Origin: Adiantum capillus-veneris
Lineage: Eukaryota > Streptophyta > Polypodiopsida > Polypodiales > Pteridaceae
NCBI GenBank assembly: GCA_014529385.2
Contig: CM043942.1
Location: 62,101,184 to 62,165,183, forward strand
Length of the DNA stretch: 64,000 bases
Reading direction: 5' to 3'
Shown: piece after piece, positions 1 to 11,825 of the stretch
Position numbering within the stretch: position 1 is the stretch's first letter
How the letters are laid out: the number at the start of each line of letters is the position of its first letter
Notes under the pieces: generated by a model
The model's input: only the letters and a program-made list of their open reading frames with translations
What the model was told of the DNA's origin: nothing
The model's database searches: none
Position numbers and translations under genes: made by a program

Positions 1-1289
1 GGAAAGCTTCAAGCTTTTCACGAGACAATACCTTTGTGAAAAAACCTGCAATGTTGTACTGTGTTGGAACATAAGCGAAGCTGATCTCTCATGCTGAGAG
101 CCTCTCCTTGACATAGTGGTAATGCACCTCAATGTGATTTGTACGAGCATGAAAACTAGGTTTATCACAACTACCAATGCGCTCTAACTGTCAGTGTAGA
201 TAGTGTTGGCAGTGTCCTGTCCAACACCCAAATCAGCCATAAGGTGTCTGAGCCATACACACTCAACCGTAGCTATGAAGATTGGCCTCCAACACCCAAA
301 TCAGCCATAAGGCGTCTGAGCCATACACACTCAACCGTAGCTATGAAGACTGGCCTGTACTCAACCTCACAACTCAAAGTGGCCACAATAGGTTGCTTCT
401 TGCTCAACCATGATAAACATGAATTGCCAATCATGAAACAAAAACCACTTGTAGACACTCGCGTGTCAAAACAACCAGCCCAATCTTAGTCTGAAAAAGC
501 ATGTAAGTTTGGCGGCAATGATCCCCCCTTGGGATAAAACAAGCTAAGATGTAAAGTGCCACTCAACTAACGGAAAATCCTCCTGCCAATGCTTGGACCC
601 TGGGCTATGCATAAATTTGCTGACCTGTGAGACTGCAAACTGAATATCCAGCCTCATGTTGCATACGTAAATGGGACAACCTACAATAGTTTGGTAAAGA
701 GTGACATCAGCAAGATCACCAGCATCATGTAGACTTAACTTCAAATCTCTTTCCGTGGGAGTGGCAATAGGTTTGAAATCCTGAAGTCCAAACTTGCATA
801 GCAATGTCTTTGACACAAGGCAATACCACCATCACACTGCTTAAATCGTAAGCCCAAGTAATGATGCATCAGCCCCAAGTATTTCATCTTGAAAGTAGCA
901 TTCAAATCAACCTTAAATTCAGCAATATGTGCCTCATTGGGACCACTGATCAGCAAATCATCCACATAAAGAACAACAATGTGAATTACATTGCCCTCAC
1001 GCTTGACATACAATGTGCTTTCTGTTGGACCCTGTTTACGAAAGCCTCATTTGACCAAATGAGTGTCAGATTTCTCATACCAAGCATGAGGAGATTGCTT
1101 CAACCCATACAAAGCCTTCTTACATCTGCACACTTTTTCCTCTTGTCCTTTCTTGACAAAACCACGAGGCTGCGTTGCATAAACTTCCTCAAAGATGTCA
1201 CCATTCAAGAAAGTAGTAACAATGTTTGACTGATGTACATCCCAACCAAAATGAGCTACCAATGCACATAGAAAATGAATAGTAGTCAT
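1..1289 (-). pseudogene. Ty1/copia pol 3' half: reverse transcriptase and RNase H (element C1)
   Basis: Reading right to left, the minus strand begins with RT text MTTIHFLCALVAHFGW (near 1289-1240) and continues to KALYGLKQSPHAWYE, the YVDD catalytic box near 957-968, then RNase H text STSGFCFMIG...WLSKKQP near 458-400. The part below 220 still matches the RNase H end (the VHYHYVKE and FTK regions in mixed frames). The element runs off the left edge, so its 3' LTR is outside the window. Frameshifts and stops break it into at least four frames, so it is inactive. It has no RT start, integrase or gag here. The upstream half appears to be the piece that ends at 49020 on the plus strand (see the inversion finding). 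Family assignment is firm. Confidence 0.9.
221..356. repeat. 68-bp tandem duplication inside copia RNase H
   Basis: Two head-to-tail copies, 221-288 and 289-356, start with CCAACACCCAAATCAGCC and differ at only a few positions (for example AAGGTGTC against AAGGCGTC). 68 is not a multiple of three, so the copy also shifts the RNase H frame. It looks like a recent local slippage duplication. Confidence 0.9.
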
Positions 1290-2936
1290 AGGCTTGTATG
1301 CCTAGCTTGGTGGCCAACTCTATAGATATAGAATTGTGAGTAGAACTAGGGTCAAAGAGAATAAAAGCATCATGTTCTCTTACCTTTCCCCAAGCATGGC
1401 ATAGAGGAGATCCTTTGTGATGAATTTCCTCCTCTTGGATTTTGACCAAGGTAGCTCTAGGAGGTTCATGGCTGGTGTGCTTTTGGGGACAAGCGCGGTA
1501 CGCATGCCCTTGCTTGTCGCACTTGAAACAACGGTATCCTTGCGATAACGCTCAAGCTCTTCAGGAGAGAGTTTATTTTTGCCTTTATAAACTCCCTTCT
1601 CTTTAGCTTTGTTGGAGTTGCCCTTATGAGAATTTTGGACATTGTTCTTCCCCTTAGGCTCATTGGAACCCTTAATTTCTGTGGGCTTAAAATTTCTTTT
1701 AGCCCCCGTTTGGAAATTGATTCGAGAGGCCACCATAGTATGGTGTAGAACCACCGATATGGTGCGTGGCCTTTGGGAGTTAACATACTCCACCATTTCT
1801 TCAGTTAAGCCCGCACAAAATTGTTGCTTTTTCTCTCCAAAATCCAACTTTTTGAAGACAATGGCTTTGAGTTGTAGGTCCCAAAACTTGCCTACATATT
1901 TGTGAATTGATTCATAGGGAGAGCGATTCAAGCTTTTTCATTCGGTGAGTACTTTCTCTTTGGCATCTGTGGCCAAAAACTGCTTCATAATGAAAGCTCT
2001 TAAAGCTTTCCATGTTTGTGGAGCTTCACCGTTGGCCCGTAGGCTAGAACACCATTGCCTGGCGGACTTTTGAAAGTGCATATCTACATGGTGTAGCTTA
2101 GAGGACTCCGTGAAGCCCTCATCTCCAAATGCCACATCGAATTGTTGGATAAAGGCCAAGACTTTGTCTGTAGCACCAAAAGTGCCATCGTAGGTAAGGA
2201 AAGAGATGCTCTTCCCTCCCTATTTGAACTTCTTGAGCTTGGATGGCCTCTTCCACACGGCATAGGATATCCTATGGCCTCTTCTTTTTGATGGTTCAAA
2301 GGTTACACCATCACTTTCTTTAGAAGATGAAGAATTTGAGGAAGATGGAGAAGAGGGTGACCTCTTTCTCGCCTTTTTTTGGCCTTGATCTTCGTTGTCT
2401 TCACCATCACTTTCATAAGAGGAAGAGGATGAAGAAGATGGAGAAGAGGGTGTCCTCTTTCTTGCCTTTTTCTTCTCTTGCTTTTTGTCATCCCTCTTTG
2501 AAGTATGGTGTGGAGAAGTATGCGATGATATTCTCCGTTTTGGAGGTGATGGAGAGCATTTAGCCCGCCGTCTTCGTGAAGCCATCTCCGCCGAGGTGGC
2601 GGGAGACTCACTTCTTTCTCGTTCCTTTGGTGGAGGCTCTTGAGTTCTCCGTTGAGAAGGAGATGCGTCATCCCGAATCGGAGAGAGACCTCTTTTGGAA
2701 GTCTTGCAAGGAGGCTTCCTAGGTGTTCTCTTGTCATGGTGGGGAGCTTGGAGAATCCCATGAGCACGAAGCTGCCGTTGCTCTTCACTTTGGAGGGATG
2801 GATTGCCCATGGCTTGTTGAAGCCTAGAAACAGGATAGTTAACAAGCATCAAGGCATCATCAATAGCTTGCTCATTAGCAAAATCAAAGCTATGAACATT
2901 AATTTCACTCTTTACTATTGTCAACCACTCTAACAA
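1290..2936 (-). pseudogene. Chromovirus gag and start of protease (element G1, 5' half)
   Basis: Minus-strand Gag of the same family as G2 and G3. The N-terminus contains VNYPVSRLQQAMGN, followed by a long Arg/Ser-rich stretch. The capsid-like core (FIQQFDVAFGDEGFTESSKL, about 2155-2095) leads to YVNSQRPRTISVVLHHTMV and a CCHC knuckle in a shifted frame near 1500-1545 (CDKQGHAYRAC). The protease begins HDAFILFDPSSTH (about 1371-1333) and reads ELATKLGIQAY, then stops abruptly at 1290-1295, where copia RT takes over. The start codon expected from G3 (ATGGCTGAC) reads GTGGTTGAC here. At least three frameshifts make it non-coding. The rest of this Gag-Pol appears at 49022 on the plus strand. Confidence 0.88.
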
Positions 2937-3344
2937 CTTTTAAGTGTAAACTTTTTAGTGTACTTTGGCACTTCAAGCCCTAGTTGCTACTCCTCTTTAC
3001 CCCTTTAGAAAAAGCACTCAAGCTAATGTACCCGTGGCTCAAATATCATTAATTGCAAGGAATAGAAGAGAGGGTCGTTCAACACCAAAACAACACCGGC
3101 TCCTGTCAAGCTTCTAATAGCTCAATAGTGGTTAAGCCGTAGGAAAGCCCCGTAGGACTCCACTATTAAGACCATAGCTCTCGATGGTGATGCCCCGTTA
3201 ATTGCACAAAGGAAGGCACACTGCAAGGCTGAAAAATCCCTATTCTACTTACTCACATGCAATTAATAGTACCAATCATTTATAGCTAGCTTGAGGACCT
3301 CCCTTCTTGAGCAAGAAAAGAGAAACCTTGTTCTCTAGTACCAA
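2937..3344 (-). other. G1 leader: primer binding site and 5' untranslated region
   Basis: On the minus strand, immediately after the LTR end at 3345, the sequence reads TTGGTACTAGAGAAC. This resembles the plant initiator-Met tRNA primer binding site (TGGTATCAGAGC) with two differences. The remaining roughly 390 bp up to gag has no ORF and matches the G3 leader (TCTCTTTTCTTGCT...GAGGTCC). Confidence 0.7.
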
Positions 3345-4528
3345 TGTAACATTTAATGGTCTAGTAACTTGTGTGTAGCGGAAAATAGCATGACCATAGT
3401 GAGCATTTCATTAGAATAGATTCCTAATGATAATAGCAAGAGTGCTTGGGTGGAGAGAGCAACAAAAATCATAACACCTAGTTAGATAGCATGAACAATA
3501 CTTTAAAAGAGAGAGAAATTAAGCAATTGACAACAGTTGAGGACCGGATTTGCATGGAGCCCCCCCCCCTCCAAAAGGCTTTGTATTATGGTTTCTCCCA
3601 TCAAGAGAGACATTTTACGATACAATTTCTTTTGTTCCTTCAATACAATGAAAATGGAAACTTCATGCACTAAGCAAAACACTTATCAAACACAACATCA
3701 ATTCCCTCATGGTCTCAGACCCAAGACCTCACACACCTTCAAAGATGGTGAGAGCTAGCGGGGTATGAGAGTAGATTGAGAGGAAGAAGGAGTATTCTTA
3801 CGTGAAAGATGTACATCTCCTCACATAATCACTCATATTAGCATAGCTTAGCTTAGTAATTAGCATGGTAGGGAGATGAGCATGCATTGAAGCTTGGATC
3901 TTGGTTGGATTTGCATCAAAGGCCAAGAGTTGTTGGTGTAGGCCTCCCTTCTCACAAGCTTGGAGTAGGTGGTAAGCTTTCCATTAAAGCTTGAGAAGGA
4001 GAGAGAGTCTTCTTTGCTTCACACATGAGATTGTGTGAGTGTGTGTGTGTGTGATAATGCCTTGAAAAAATCAGCTCCCTCTCTCTCTTGGTCGACCCCC
4101 CTTCCAATTTGCTCTTGCTACAATCCTATTGGACCTCCCCAGGCCTAGCCAATGGGAATTAAGCAGTATAGGTGATAGCCTTCTGACATGTGTCCCCCTT
4201 TCCCCTTTTGTGAGAGCTTTAGGTTATTAATAAATGAAACTAAACTCTCATTGGACCCCTTTGCCTCCTGGCCAATAGGAATCAGGCAAGCCATTGGGCT
4301 GTTGAATGCTCATTGGTCCCCTTGGGAGACTATCCAATAGTCTTCTAGAGAGCTTAATTCTTATTGGTTCTTTTATTAAGTGTTTTTAAATTAATTAAAC
4401 TAGATTTACTCTAGCTTAATTCTCATTGGTCCACCTCCAAGGCCATCCAACAAGAATTGGGTACACCTTGTGGGCATCTGGGCTAGGGAGCTGACATGTG
4501 TCCCTCATTTCCTTTGTGTAAAGGGAGC

Positions 4529-4581
<53 letters not shown>

Positions 4582-4973
4582 GCTCTCATCCCCTACTTGC
4601 AAGGCTTGCCCCCTCTTATGTAGGGATTGATAAAGACTTTTGGGACACACACAAAGCATCCAATTCCCCCAATGTTTGACCTTTGGACACAACCTTTGAA
4701 TTTTGGAACCTTAGCATTTTGGAAGTCTTAATGGGCTGAACCTTAGGGTCTTTTAAGCCCATTGTTGCACATGGATCTTTTATAGATGTCCCCCTCTTTG
4801 GATCCCTATTTTCCCTCCTTTGGATCCCTACTGTGGCCGGTTTGCTAGCTTAACCAATTTCTAGCTTTTTCTCCCCTGGCACTTCCCCATATTAAATGAT
4901 CAGTTTTACATGAGAAAATCAGTTAGGAGAATTAGATATTGATTATTATGACAACAGCTCTCTGGCTATAGTG
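3345..4973 (-). repeat. G1 5' LTR (1629 bp)
   Basis: Minus-strand LTR with termini TGTCATAAT...AATGTTACA. It is closely similar along its length to the plus-strand LTR at 57104-58684, including the shared block near TGGATCCCTATTTTCCC and the GT tract flank GGGAGCTTGTGTG. The flank upstream of its 5' end on the minus strand is GCTGT (4974-4978 reverse complemented). The small ORFs inside are by-products of the GT repeat and have no coding support. Confidence 0.88.
4530..4578. repeat. (GT)n microsatellite in G1 5' LTR
   Basis: About 24 uninterrupted GT units. The matching site in the partner LTR (57479-57498) is only about 20 bp long, so the tract expanded or contracted after insertion. Confidence 0.97.
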
Positions 4974-5249
4974 GAGACAAAGTTGTATATACTGATTTAG
5001 AAGACTGTGGATACCTTATGAGCAGTAAAACCAGACCTAGAGAACTCCCAGATGTTCACAGATTTAGTGGAGTCAGGTATTGCAAGCTCAAACATGAAGT
5101 GCAGATAGAGGTTTAATAAATAGATCCAAGTGTTTATCTTGAAATCTGCACAAGCCAACAAACCATAAGGTTGGTGCATATGAAATCAGGATCGTTGTGC
5201 ATGGACTATAATGGTCGGACCTATAGTTGAGAGCCACAAATGGAAGAAG
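4974..5249. other. Non-LTR spacer between G1 and truncated G2 LTR
   Basis: About 275 bp with no similarity that I can see to the flanking LTRs. It lies between the G1 insertion point (TSD copy at 4974-4978) and the place where the G2 LTR loses similarity to G3. It may be old host DNA or an unrecognised insertion. No coding signal. Confidence 0.5.
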
Positions 5250-5524
5250 GTGGAGAGAGCTAGCAGGGAATGAGGGTAGGGAAGAGGAAGAAACAACATT
5301 CATATGAGAAAGAAATAGTTCCTCACTTATCATTGCTCTTCTTGCTTAGCATAGCATAATAGCATAGTAATGAAGATGGAGAAGATGGAAATCTTAAGCA
5401 TTGAAGCATGGCTCTTGGTTGGATTTGCATTCCATAGCTAAGAGTGTTTTTGTAGGCTCTCAACTTCTCAACAAGCTTGGAGAAGGAGATGTAGTTCTTG
5501 CACTTTCACCAAGTGAGAGTTAGC

Positions 5525-5594
<70 letters not shown>

Positions 5595-6371
5595 TATACC
5601 CCCCAAGCACACCCCTAGCTTCCTTGGTCGAACCCTCCTTGTAGCTCAACCTTCAATTTGATTGGACCCCTACAAGCTTAGCCGATCACATACTTTAGTC
5701 ATATCAAGCAACCATGCTAGTATTAGGACAAGTTTCCTTCTTACCCCTTTGAGAGAAAGGGCTTGAATAAATGCATAAAAAAATAATTAATAGATTAAAC
5801 TTTCATTGTACCCTTTAGAGGCCAACCAATAGGCTTTATGCACCTTATGAGGGCAACATGGAGAGGAACTTGATATGTGTCCTTGTTGCTTCTTTAGACT
5901 AGGCTTGCCTTGTGTGAGGGTGTGTGTGTTCTCTCTCATACCCCTACAATTAGGGCTCACCCCACCATGAGTAGGGATCTTGGTTGATTTTAGGAACATC
6001 TTAAGTCACTCAAGCACCTTAGTCATGGAGCACCTTAAACACCTTAGTCAGCAAGCACGACAAGCACCTCAAGCTTGGGCCACGTTCCCACCTCAAGCAC
6101 AACCTTCGCTTGCCTAAGGTCTAAGGACTTTCAACATTAACCTTTGGAGGTCTTTAATGAAGCTAACCCTAAGTTCTTTAAGCTCCATCCTACCATTTTT
6201 CTTTGAAAAACCATCTCTCATTTAGACCCTTTGACAGTGGCACCGTGTTGAGATAGATCCATCAACACATGTCTATATTCTAACCCTTGTTCCCATTTAT
6301 TATCCCACATTAAATGATCAGTTTAATATGAAAAAATCATTTGGGTTGCTTAGATATTAGATTTTATGACA
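5250..6371 (-). repeat. G2 3' LTR, 3'-truncated
   Basis: Starts on the minus strand at TGTCATAAAATC (6371) directly after a purine tract, and follows the G3 LTR (for example AAGTGAGGAACTATTTCTTTCTC) until about 5250, where similarity ends inside GCTAGCTCTCTCCACCTT. The missing part should have ended in a ...TGTTACA-type terminus. It contains the GT/GA microsatellite at 5526-5587. Confidence 0.75.
5526..5587. repeat. (GT)n(GA)n compound microsatellite
   Basis: About 15 GT units followed by about 16 GA units within the G2 LTR. Confidence 0.97.
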
Positions 6372-6774
6372 TTAACTCTCTCTTGAAATCATAGTCGTCC
6401 TCGACTATGAAATAGAAGAGATAAAGCCTTAGTCATTAGTCGATGTTTCTTAGCGGGTAGAGGTTTTACCTACGACACCATTCCAAGATGGATAACTAAT
6501 CCATTTGGAGCTTGGGAGACTTAGCTACCACAAACATGTATGTTGTTTAGTCCATATCATAATTCCAAAGTACAGCAACAATTTCTACTTGGTGTTTGAG
6601 AGACTTCGTCGACACAAACATGATTCTAAGCATGCATACTACTTAAATTTTTGCACAATAGAAGAGAATTAGTCTTATAAGACAAAAAATTTGATCATTT
6701 AAAAGAAACATTTACATTTTCCTAATCTAATGTAGCATTGTAAGCATTGACAAGGTTCATACTATCGTTAAGCT
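6372..6774 (-). other. G2 3' untranslated region with polypurine tract
   Basis: No ORF. On the minus strand it ends in TTCAAGAGAGAGTTAA just before the LTR start TGTCATAA, the expected place and composition of a plus-strand primer. The same arrangement is present upstream of the G1 3' LTR at 57104. Confidence 0.75.
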
Positions 6775-7282
6775 TTATTCCTTGCATCCACCTAGTATCT
6801 TAAAAAGGAAAATTTTGGACTTTAATAAGGACCGTTGGATAATCTTACCATGTCGTAGTACCTTGTCCTCATGCTGAAGGATAGCTTCAGGTTGTAGCAC
6901 CTCTTCTTGATCTTCGATCTCTGGTGGGTCTTCAATAATCGGTTCTCTTGGTGGCTCTCCTTTGTAGGGCTTAAGTAGGCTCACATGAAAATCATTGTGT
7001 ATGAGACAATGTTTGGGCAACTTGAGTTGATAAGCCATGTCATTGATTGGCTTCAAGATTTGAAAAGGACCATAGTATCTTTTTGCAAGTTTAGCATAAT
7101 ACTTTTGGTGGCCCGTAGGATTTTTGTCCATCATTTGCCTTGATCGAGCCTTGTGAAACTTGAGTAAGACCCAATTATTTTCTTTGAACTTTAAGGCCCT
7201 TTTGTGCTTATCAGCACCAGCCTTTTGCCTTTGTTGAAAGATGGACATAGCCTCCTTAATCTTTTGGCAAGATTCTTGTAGG
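6775..7282 (-). pseudogene. Chromovirus integrase C-terminus and chromodomain (G2)
   Basis: Minus-strand ORF of about 157 residues. It contains the post-integrase segment ([50 protein letters not shown]) followed by [19 protein letters not shown], the beginning of a chromovirus chromodomain. The chromodomain end is frameshifted (GGCKE then stop). Integrase C-termini of this type direct insertion and tether to chromatin. At 7282 the reading is interrupted by element G4. Removing G4 and one copy of the 5-bp target duplication lets the frame continue with the sequence at 19056. Confidence 0.9.
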
Positions 7283-8357
7283 TGTTAGTGGGTTCGCCGC
7301 GACAGACGATGAAGCACAGCGAGAACACAGCCAACAAACTGTCAATCCGAGGACGTAGCTAACCCGACTAGGGCATGGAGGCAATCTCTGGGTTGTCAAC
7401 CCTAAGCTAGACACTAACAACACTCTACAGTCACTAATCCTACCACAACACTACCATAAAGCAAAGAAACAAATAACGCATCCTACGAAACATTACAAGC
7501 TCGAAACAGTCTCAAATCATATCGGAATGACTCAAAATCGGAAGGTAAGACTCACAAGGATATATCCTATATGGCCAAACACCTAAACCCTGAAAACCAT
7601 AACTGTAAGACCTCTAATCGCTATCGGGATAGACTCAAAACAGTAATTTCCAAAGTGTCCGGAACTGATCTATAAAGACATCAACACGAAGAGCTTCTCG
7701 CCCTGATTCTAACGACTACTTGATCATTCAGATCGGATGTCGTTTGAGATACTTACGATCAAATATAGCTCGTAGCAGGCGGGCTCGCGATGTGGTCCTC
7801 GGCTTGCATTGCTTGCGTTGACGCGGAGAGCTTCTCGATGCTAACACGCTCCTACTCTCATATCTGCAATGTGATTAGTGTGTGCGACGGTGTGTGTGTG
7901 CGTGAAGCTCACTACTGTGTGCTGTAGAACCCACGACTATATATTATTTGGGATAACGTAATGTGTCTTTACAAAGCCTTAGGTTTCAGCTTATATACCA
8001 AGCCTTCAAACCTAATGTCAGGCCAAATGACCTAAATTGTCCCTAGGCTTCTACAGAGCTTAATTACAAGAAACTGAGTTGGCTTTACTCATTATACAAG
8101 CATCTGCGGCCAAAATACAAGTGCCGACTTAAAATATGAGGTTCCCGTAAACATTACAAAAGTGGCCGTAATGGCTCAAAATAATAATAACGGGATATTC
8201 GATGACGTCCATGAACTCGTATCTTCATGTTGCAGCATCCATCTTCATCTTCATCTTCATTACTTCATCACCATCTTCATGTGGAATCTTTACAGAATCT
8301 TTGAGAAATCTTAATGGAATCTTTGTGGAAACGTTGTTGAAAGGCGTCCTTTCAACA
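7283..8357 (-). repeat. G4 3' LTR (1075 bp)
   Basis: Near-identical to 17931-19050 apart from a 54-bp unit that is single here and doubled there, plus scattered substitutions. The left end CACTAACA abuts the GTAGG target duplication (plus sense). On the minus strand it is preceded by the purine tract at 8358-8369. Confidence 0.92.
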
Positions 8358-9463
8358 CTCTCCCCCTCCGAATTCTTGTCGTCCCCGACAAGACCCTATG
8401 TCTTTGTTGGCCTTGACGAGTTCTTGATGTCTTGGTGTTGGTTGAAGTTGTTGTGGCAACCTCTTTTGTAGTTGGTTGCTTTGCGTGATATTAAAGCTGC
8501 CTTGAAGTTGTACCTGTAGTGTATCTAAAGCCTGGAACTCTCCCCTTCCAATTGGTTGTTGTATCTTGAATTGCATGAGGTTGTATCGACTTGTTGGTAA
8601 AATAGGTCGTTGTCATTGTAGCTCTAGTTTGCTTTTCCTGTGGTTGTTATCTGGAAGTCGTAGCTGTAAGTTGACTTGAAGCTTTTTCAAGCTATTTTTT
8701 GGCCTCTCCCTTTTGACTTGTCAGTAGATTTGCAATTAGTAGTGTGTGGATATCGTGGTTCTTCTTGTTTTTGTTGTTTATAAAAAATAAAAGAGTAAAA
8801 GTAAAATATAACGTATATACAAAATGAAGGTCTTGGATACCTGGATAAGACTAAAGGGGAAAACCCAGAGGGAAAAAATGTCTTTAGTCATAATTAAATG
8901 TGAGGCTATATGTACTTAGGTTCTGATGTTATAGAGTTATGTTGAGTTAAAGTACATATGGCCATATGGCTACTAGTATGGGCTTGATATACATGGATAA
9001 GTGTTAGTAGCTTGAAGTCAGAGTCATTGTTGTTGAGCAAAGGCTCATAAAAGCTGTTTCCGCTTGGTCATCATGCTTGCACAGAGTTATGCATGTTAAA
9101 AAAGATGCGGTGCGAGAGAAGAGTATTGATGGGTTCTTCATGGAGTTAGTGTAACGAGCAAAACATATAGCATGAGTGCTTCAAAGCTTTCACTACTCAC
9201 AAGAAGGGTTTTTTCTGTCGAGGTTTCTCCACTCTTCCTCATTGTGTCAAGTGCGTGAGTGTTTTTTTTTTTGACTACTCCGCCTTCTCCACCTTATATA
9301 TTATATGGACTTTGACTCTTATGCTCACCTCTTCCAGCATGAGCGACATGACTTTATGTATGCTCAACTCTCCAGCTTGAGCTTATACCTATTAGCTAGA
9401 CTCATAGACCACAGAAAAATATTAACTTGAAGCTTGGGTCTGACACTTCACTCATTTAGTGGC
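8358..9463 (-). other. G4 3' region without recognised genes
   Basis: About 1.1 kb between the last coding remnant and the 3' LTR, at the position where autonomous gypsy elements carry RT and integrase. I find no RT (YVDD or FDD), RNase H or integrase text on either strand. The stretch is AT-rich with short simple runs. The purine tract lies at its LTR-proximal end. Confidence 0.7.
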
Positions 9464-10450
9464 TTAGCTGCCCGACTCTAGACTCTTATGCCATGTAAGA
9501 TTAATGGGGAGTGGACTTACCCGATCGCGGCTTGAAATCCAATTCCATATGATTTTGATGTTTAGGTCTTTCTCGTTAGTTTCTGTTTGAGATGCCATGT
9601 TTTCCAATACATTGGCATATATCTGCTCTTCACTTGGTAGAAAATTGTGGTTTCTTGATGAGACAGGTATTGATGTTGAAGCAATGGTTGATGAAGTCTT
9701 CTTCTTCCGGATAGTGTTCTTCAAAGCTGTGACCTCTGCATTTACCGTTGCTTTCTTTTTGTTGTTAAGAGGCTGTAAAGGAGTTGTGTATCTTTCTTGT
9801 TGTTGAGCCTCAATCGCGGATTTTGGAACCCACATTGTTCTTGGGCCTGGTGTGATCTCCTTTGCCACTTGCCTTGTTTCTTCTTTGACTTGATGGTACC
9901 TTGTTTTTAATTTCCAAATATGGCTGTTACTTTTGTAAAAGCCTTGCTCTTGTAGTAATTAACGAGGGATCCATCTATAGGCTGTATTACTCTTGGGTGT
10001 AGCGGGTTGCTGCTCTTGATTTCTTGAGGTTTCTTGCTGTTCTTGGGTGATTCCTTGATAAACTACTACCTTAGGTAACCAGATTTGAAATTTACCCTCA
10101 TAGAATCCTTGTGCTTTGAGTAACTCGACTGGAATGAATCTTTGGACTTGCTTGGAGGTGAACTTCACTTGACTTTGTTCGGTAGTCTGGTAGAATTTTG
10201 ATTTCATTACCCAGACTTGTCCTATGGTTTGTCCAGTGGAAGACCTTTTCTTTTGCTTTTTGTACACTTCCTTTCTCTTGGTTGAGTTATGTGATTGACG
10301 TTGACGGCTTTGTTGATTCCTGACTGAGTGATTGTCATGGGATGGATATCGCCAGGCTGTTATCTTGGGTTTGTTGACCCAAACATCTGAATTTCCTTTC
10401 TTGTAGCCTTGTGCAATAATTGACTCGCTTGATGTGATCCATCCTGTTAC
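9464..10450 (-). pseudogene. G4 C-terminal repeat region (WIP..AQGFY..WVPK repeats)
   Basis: Reading the minus strand through scattered stops gives three related peptide units: GWITSSESIIAQGYKKGN..VWVNK (about 10443-10368), RFIPVELLKAQGFYEGKFQ.WLPK (about 10141-10070), and RWIPR.LLQEQGFYKSNSH.WKLK (about 9973-9907). A final MWVPK lies near 9830. Q/S/K-rich linkers join the units. The same motif appears in G5 (WIPKRLLEAQGFYE near 27065). I do not recognise the family. The repetition, and its retention in two diverged elements, suggest a functional tail of the Gag-protease polyprotein. Stop codons now break it. Confidence 0.6.
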
Positions 10451-11092
10451 CTATTCTTGTTGAGGTTGTTCCTGTGATTGTATCCAAATTGGATCATTAA
10501 CTTTAATATGTGCCTTGGATACTAGCACTTGGTTGACCTGTTTTGACTTCCTTTGGAGACTTTTGGGCAATGGAAACTTTGGTTGATAGACTTTTTTCTT
10601 GGGTTTCCATTGTTTTGTTGATGGTTTGGCTTTTGATGTAGAGGCTTTGTCTTGCACTTGCATTGGCTGGGCTAGAGATTGTGGGCTTACTTTAGCTTTT
10701 CCTTTTTCAATAGCCAAGAATCTTTGAACTGTTGTAGGCTTGACCTCTGTTGCCACTTGATAGCCTGTCGTGATGACCATTGTTAAAGATTTAGGCTCGT
10801 ATTTAAAGACTTGTGTCCATGGCTTGGACAAAATCAAGTGTGTTCCCATTTGTCGAGAATCTACCACCAAGAATTTTTCTTTGACATTCTGTGAGAGTAG
10901 TTGGAGAGTAGCTTCTGCAATCCCCATACTTATAACAACTACTTCAGGTGAGAGATTTACCTTTATCTGAATATCATAAAGCTTTGGCTTACCTAGAAGT
11001 AACCACATGCCATATGACATGACATTAGTCGTGGAATTTGTATCAATTTCTGCCATAAAATTCATCTTGACTCCGTCTTGTGCACTTAGCAA
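10451..11092 (-). pseudogene. G4 second retropepsin-like domain
   Basis: A 213-residue open segment. It has AEIDTNSTTNVMSYGMW at residues 14-30 (a D-T-x-S-T-N active-site-like turn) and ends the domain with THLILSKPWTQ near residue 88, matching the hydrophobic-L-x-x-P-W element that closes plant retropepsin domains. A basic K/Q-rich tail follows. It lies downstream of, and differs in sequence from, the first protease domain in the 11826-13928 ORF. It could be a degenerate second protease or a protease-derived structural fold. Asn replaces the usual Gly in the DTG triplet, so catalysis is doubtful. Confidence 0.6.
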
Positions 11093-11112
11093 AAAGTTGA
11101 TCTTCTTTGGTA

Positions 11113-11796
11113 CTAGATTGCCTGTGTTCTCTTGAGTGACTTGAGAAATCTTTGGCCTGAACTCTTTGTCGTCTTATTCTTGTTCACACTTGTGAGTTCA
11201 TCTGTGTGTTCTAGCTCCTGCTTGACCACCATTTCCCCTGATATGTCTTTTGCAGAGACAAAATCAGCTTTTGGTTCCTGTAGAGTCGTAGGCTCTTCTT
11301 CCTCGACTTCAGTTGTTGAAACATCACCAATAGTGTCTGAACTTCCTGTCACTTGTTGCACCTCTTCTTTGATTGATTCCAAGTCTTCATATTGCTCGTT
11401 TGTAGGCACTGGACCTGAAGCATCTTCTTTGGATCTTAGCCCTTCTTCTTGCAACTTTACTTTGTTGACTTGCGGCTCCTCCTTTGTACTATGCATTCGA
11501 GTTGGACAGTTTGTAATCAAGTGTGTTATCGCACACTGATCGCAAAGAGCACCTATTTCTATATGACCAGTATTCGGGCTAGGTATCTGGTTTTGTCTTA
11601 TCCCCATAGCTGATAACCCTGTTTCGAACTCATACTCAGATTCGTCATCTGTCTCACCCATAACCCTTAGCATGTAGTAGGGAACTATGTCATACCCATT
11701 CTCATCGCAAAATTTTGTTGGTGTGGTCTCATTAAAACAGACATCCAAAGTAGCCAATATCTGAGTCCACTCTAGCGGTTCTAACACCTCTTCCAA
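11113..11796 (-). pseudogene. G4 linker ORF with zinc knuckle
   Basis: A 227-residue segment, frameshifted relative to the preceding protease ORF (the sequence EDDSYIREPF bridges the break). It has one Cys/His cluster, CDQCAITHLITNC near residues 85-97, then a long acidic E/T/S-rich tail. It links the two retropepsin-like domains. No catalytic motif is present. It is probably part of one original polyprotein. Confidence 0.6.
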
Positions 11797-11825
11797 AAAA
11801 GGTTCTCTTATGTAAGAATCATCTT

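Noticed and set aside
1290-1296. Chimera at 1290 as a simple retrotransposon insertion
   Set aside because: No LTR, target duplication or polypurine tract at the join. The reciprocal join at 49020 makes rearrangement the better explanation.
4470-4692. ORFs on both strands with CVCVCV / HTHTHT repeats
   Set aside because: They are translations of the (GT)n microsatellite in the G1 LTR and have no other coding signal.
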